A model generated the notes under the pieces. That model did not search any database and was not told where the DNA came from. It was given only the letters and a program-made list of their open reading frames with translations. The position numbers were made by a program, and so were the translations under genes. From Ilumatobacteraceae bacterium (GTDB lineage: Bacteria > Actinomycetota > Acidimicrobiia > Acidimicrobiales > Ilumatobacteraceae), in the NCBI GenBank assembly GCA_030728545.1, contig JANQZQ010000074.1:1-23935 (forward strand): a DNA stretch of 23,935 nt, in the 5' to 3' direction. This document shows positions 22,230 to 23,935 of the stretch, in pieces; within the stretch, counting starts at the first letter, position 1; each line of letters opens with the position of its first letter.

Positions 22230-23431
22230 CGACTGCCCAGACCGCCAGCCCGTTCTGTAACGAGCTCGGTGGTCCACGGCAGGGCTTCGAGGCGTTCCCG
22301 CGGAATCGGCAGACCCGAATACAACGAGTATCCATATTCACCGATTTGCATTCGTTCCAGTGCGGCATCAATGGCATCAACTTCGGCCAACGCTTGGTCA
22401 GAAAGAATCAGGTCGCGTTCACGTTCGACCACCATGGTGTCGCCTTCTCCGCCTTCTTCGCCGAAATCCACGTCGCCCATCTCTTGGTTGGCGACGATCT
22501 CTGCTGCTTCTTGCACGAGCCGTTTAGCCTGACCCACCAACTCGATTCGCTTGGACAACAGCAGCGCTTTTTGCACGCGTAAAAATGCGAGGTCAAATTC
22601 AACTGTGGCCGTGATGCCGTCAACTGAATCACTTTTGATGATTGGCGGCTTGACCGGCTTGGCCATTGCTTTTTCTTGCTGGGCGCGAATGCGAGCCTCT
22701 TCTTCATCGCGCAGGGTGCGAATGCGGGCCCGCTCGGCTTCGCGCACCTGCCGCTCGGCCTCTTTGGCCTTGGTGATTTTGTCGCGCTCGCGCTGCTTTT
22801 CGCGCCGCTCATCGTCGATGGCTGCCCTCTTGCGGGCCTGTTCACGCTTGCGCTCTTCGGTTGCTACTTGTCGTTCGAGGTCACGGCGACGTTTCTCGGC
22901 GAGTTTCACTTTGAGGATGCGTTTGCGTTCCGCAAGTTTTTCTTTGGCGATGCGCTTGCGCTCACGCTCGGCGGCGATACGTGCCTGCTTGCGCTCACGC
23001 TCGGCGGCAATACGTGCCTGCTTGCGCTTGCGCTCGTCAGCCTGGCGTTGCTGTGCTTGCTTGCGGCGCAAAGCTTCGGCTTTGCGTTGCGCTGCGCGAC
23101 GATCTGCCTCTGCTTTTTTCTTGGCCGCTTTACGACGCTGTTCATCCTGAGCTTTTTTTGCCTTCCGGCGTTTTTCGTCCTGAATTTTCTTCATCTTGCG
23201 ACGTTTGTCCTCTGCTGCCCGCTTGGCCTTACGGCGGCGGAGGTCTTCGATTTTGCGACGTTTGGCAGCAGCCTGCTTTTGCAGGGCTACTTTCTTGGCC
23301 AAGGCTTGCTTCTTAAATGCAACCTTCTTGGCTAACGCTTGCTTTTTGGCAGCAGCCCGTTTGGCTGCGGCTTTCTTCTGCGCAATGGCCTTTTTCTTCT
23401 GGGCTGCCTTGCGCCTGGCGGCTGCATTCAT
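22226..23431 (-). CDS. Lysine-rich coiled-coil protein with a DksA/TraR-like C-terminal domain lacking zinc ligands
   Basis: 401 aa in two parts. Residues 1-260 are extremely rich in Lys, Arg, Ala, Glu and Gln with no cysteine, proline or aromatic residue. The first 60 are histone H1-like (Ala-Lys repeats); the rest are long charged helices with 11-residue periodicity. Residues about 265-401 resemble DksA/TraR: a helical hairpin with an acidic tip (DVDFGEEGGEGD) and ALAEVDAIDAALERMQIGEYGYS, then GLPIPRERLEALPW. In DksA four cysteines bind zinc here; the aligned positions are S369, S372, L390 and E393, so none remains. A Streptomyces coelicolor protein called DdbA, with a histone-like N-terminus and a DksA-like C-terminus beside lspA, is to my memory the closest described case. 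A role in nucleoid structure and RNA polymerase control is therefore plausible. The gene sits between ileS and lspA, 7 bp from the first and overlapping the second by 4. Confidence 0.82.
   Translation of the reverse strand: MNAAARRKAAQKKKAIAQKKAAAKRAAAKKQALAKKVAFKKQALAKKVALQKQAAAKRRKIEDLRRRKAKRAAEDKRRKMKKIQDEKRRKAKKAQDEQRRKAAKKKAEADRRAAQRKAEALRRKQAQQRQADERKRKQARIAAERERKQARIAAERERKRIAKEKLAERKRILKVKLAEKRRRDLERQVATEERKREQARKRAAIDDERREKQRERDKITKAKEAERQVREAERARIRTLRDEEEARIRAQQEKAMAKPVKPPIIKSDSVDGITATVEFDLAFLRVQKALLLSKRIELVGQAKRLVQEAAEIVANQEMGDVDFGEEGGEGDTMVVERERDLILSDQALAEVDAIDAALERMQIGEYGYSLYSGLPIPRERLEALPWTTELVTERAGGLGSR
22955..23020 (-). repeat. 33-bp tandem repeat (two copies) in the charged coiled-coil region
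   Basis: Copies at 22955-22987 and 22988-23020 differ at a single base and encode the 11-residue unit QARIAAERERK twice; a degenerate third unit follows. The near-identity shows a recent duplication of exactly one 11-residue helical repeat. Confidence 0.92.
23282..23347 (-). repeat. 11-residue repeat pair (KKQALAKKVA) in the basic N-terminus
   Basis: Residues 29-39 and 40-50 repeat the same 11-residue unit apart from a Phe/Leu change at its end. The DNA copies are more diverged than those at 22955-23020, so this pair is older or under protein-level selection only. Confidence 0.8.
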
Positions 23432-23438
23432 GACCCCG

Positions 23439-23935
23439 TCAGAGTAGCCGCTCTACTCCCACAAAAAGCGGCATGTCGTCCAATGTCGTATTTGCCGAAT
23501 TGCCGTTGTCACCCACTGTCGTGACAAGCAACTCACGCGCCAGAGTCTCGCTTTGCACCATCGCTGCATGGGCCTGCACCGCTGCGGCCACATCCTCGGG
23601 TGCGCCGAGCGTCAATCGAATGCGATCTGACACGTGCAAGTCTGCATCGCGACGCGCTTGTTGCACCAGACGGATCACGTCACGGGCGACTCCCTCGCGC
23701 TTCAAGTCGTCATCCACAGCCAGATCCAACACCACAATGCCTGAGCCATCGCCCAACGCTGTGCTACCCCTTTCGCCGGCACCAATGGCCACCAAGGTGA
23801 GCGAATATTCACCTTCGCGCAACTCCACACCGCCAGCCACCACGCGATCTGCGTCGATTGACCAGTCGCCTTGCTTCACTGCACGAATCACCTTTTGTGT
23901 TTCGGCTCCGAGCCGCGGCCCGAGCGCAGCAGGTG
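23439..23935 (-). CDS. ileS: Isoleucyl-tRNA synthetase, C-terminal part (5' end outside window)
   Basis: About 165 residues from the C-terminus of IleRS, open at the window edge. The end begins with GPRLGAETQKVIRAVKQGDW, then DLAVDDDLKREGVARDVIRLVQQARRDADLHVSDRIRLTL, split here over two helices, which is the conserved C-terminal segment of the eukaryote-like (type 2, actinobacterial) IleRS rather than the zinc-finger-ended E. coli type. No CxxC is present before the stop. The gene ends with VERLL and lies 7 bp before the DksA-like gene, so ileS, the DksA-like gene, lspA and rluD form a chain. The first bases of the gene are missing; no start can be given. Confidence 0.93.
   Translation of the reverse strand, partial: PAALGPRLGAETQKVIRAVKQGDWSIDADRVVAGGVELREGEYSLTLVAIGAGERGSTALGDGSGIVVLDLAVDDDLKREGVARDVIRLVQQARRDADLHVSDRIRLTLGAPEDVAAAVQAHAAMVQSETLARELLVTTVGDNGNSANTTLDDMPLFVGVERLL

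Noticed and set aside
22676..23335. Leu/Phe-rich open frame opposite the lysine-rich gene that looks like a membrane protein
   Set aside because: Lys and Arg codons read backwards give Leu, Phe and Ala codons, so the hydrophobicity is an artefact of the repeats on the other strand.

Overview
This 23.9 kb window looks like a chromosomal housekeeping segment of an actinobacterium. The genes point to an Actinomycete-type physiology: phosphatidylinositol mannoside (PIM) lipid synthesis, a mycothiol ligase (MshC), F420 redox enzymes (NpdG and a luciferase-like monooxygenase), an InhA-like enoyl reductase, and the proteasome activator Bpa with its C-terminal Gly-Thr-Tyr-Ile tail. The combination with moderately high G+C and very tight packing makes the class Acidimicrobiia my best guess, but that placement is inference. 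I see no tRNA, rRNA, CRISPR array, phage or insertion sequence. Coding density is near 98-99%; the largest gaps are only 73, 65 and 64 bp.

Layout. (1) 1-768 and 765-1319, minus: htpX-like M48 protease (3' end cut by the window) and lemA. (2) 1330-8245, minus: pimA, patA, pgsA, a small two-TM protein, a HIT-family Ap4A phosphorylase-like protein and thrS. This is the gene order known from Mycobacterium tuberculosis (thrS-HIT-pgsA1-patA-pimA), interrupted here by a luciferase-like oxidoreductase gene on the opposite strand between patA and pimA and by the extra two-TM gene. (3) 8253-10860, minus: plsC, mshC and npdG in an overlapping string running into thrS. (4) 10879-13645, plus: inhA/fabI and a DUF255 thioredoxin-fold protein, divergent from npdG across only 18 bp. 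(5) 13681-19117, minus: nitroreductase, an unrecognised possible GNAT protein, dnaE and bpa. (6) 19133-20275, minus: a phosphodiesterase/nucleotide pyrophosphatase-family protein; rrf2 diverges from it at 20316. (7) 20776-23935, minus: rluD, lspA, a very basic coiled-coil/DksA-like fusion protein and the 3' end of ileS, in a stop-start overlapped chain.

How it works together: the pimA-thrS block makes phosphatidylinositol, mannosylates it and acylates it, while PlsC feeds general phospholipid synthesis and InhA/FabI supplies fatty acyl chains. MshC and NpdG supply the low-molecular-weight thiol and reduced deazaflavin typical of these bacteria. Most genes lack a convincing Shine-Dalgarno sequence. 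Several (fabI, rrf2, npdG) have a TANNNT element placed 6-7 bp before the start codon, which suggests leaderless transcripts. The most unusual items are the palindromic bidirectional promoter between npdG and fabI, the DksA-like protein that has lost all four zinc-finger cysteines and carries about 260 residues of 11-residue repeats, the apparent CTG start of htpX, and several short in-frame tandem duplications.
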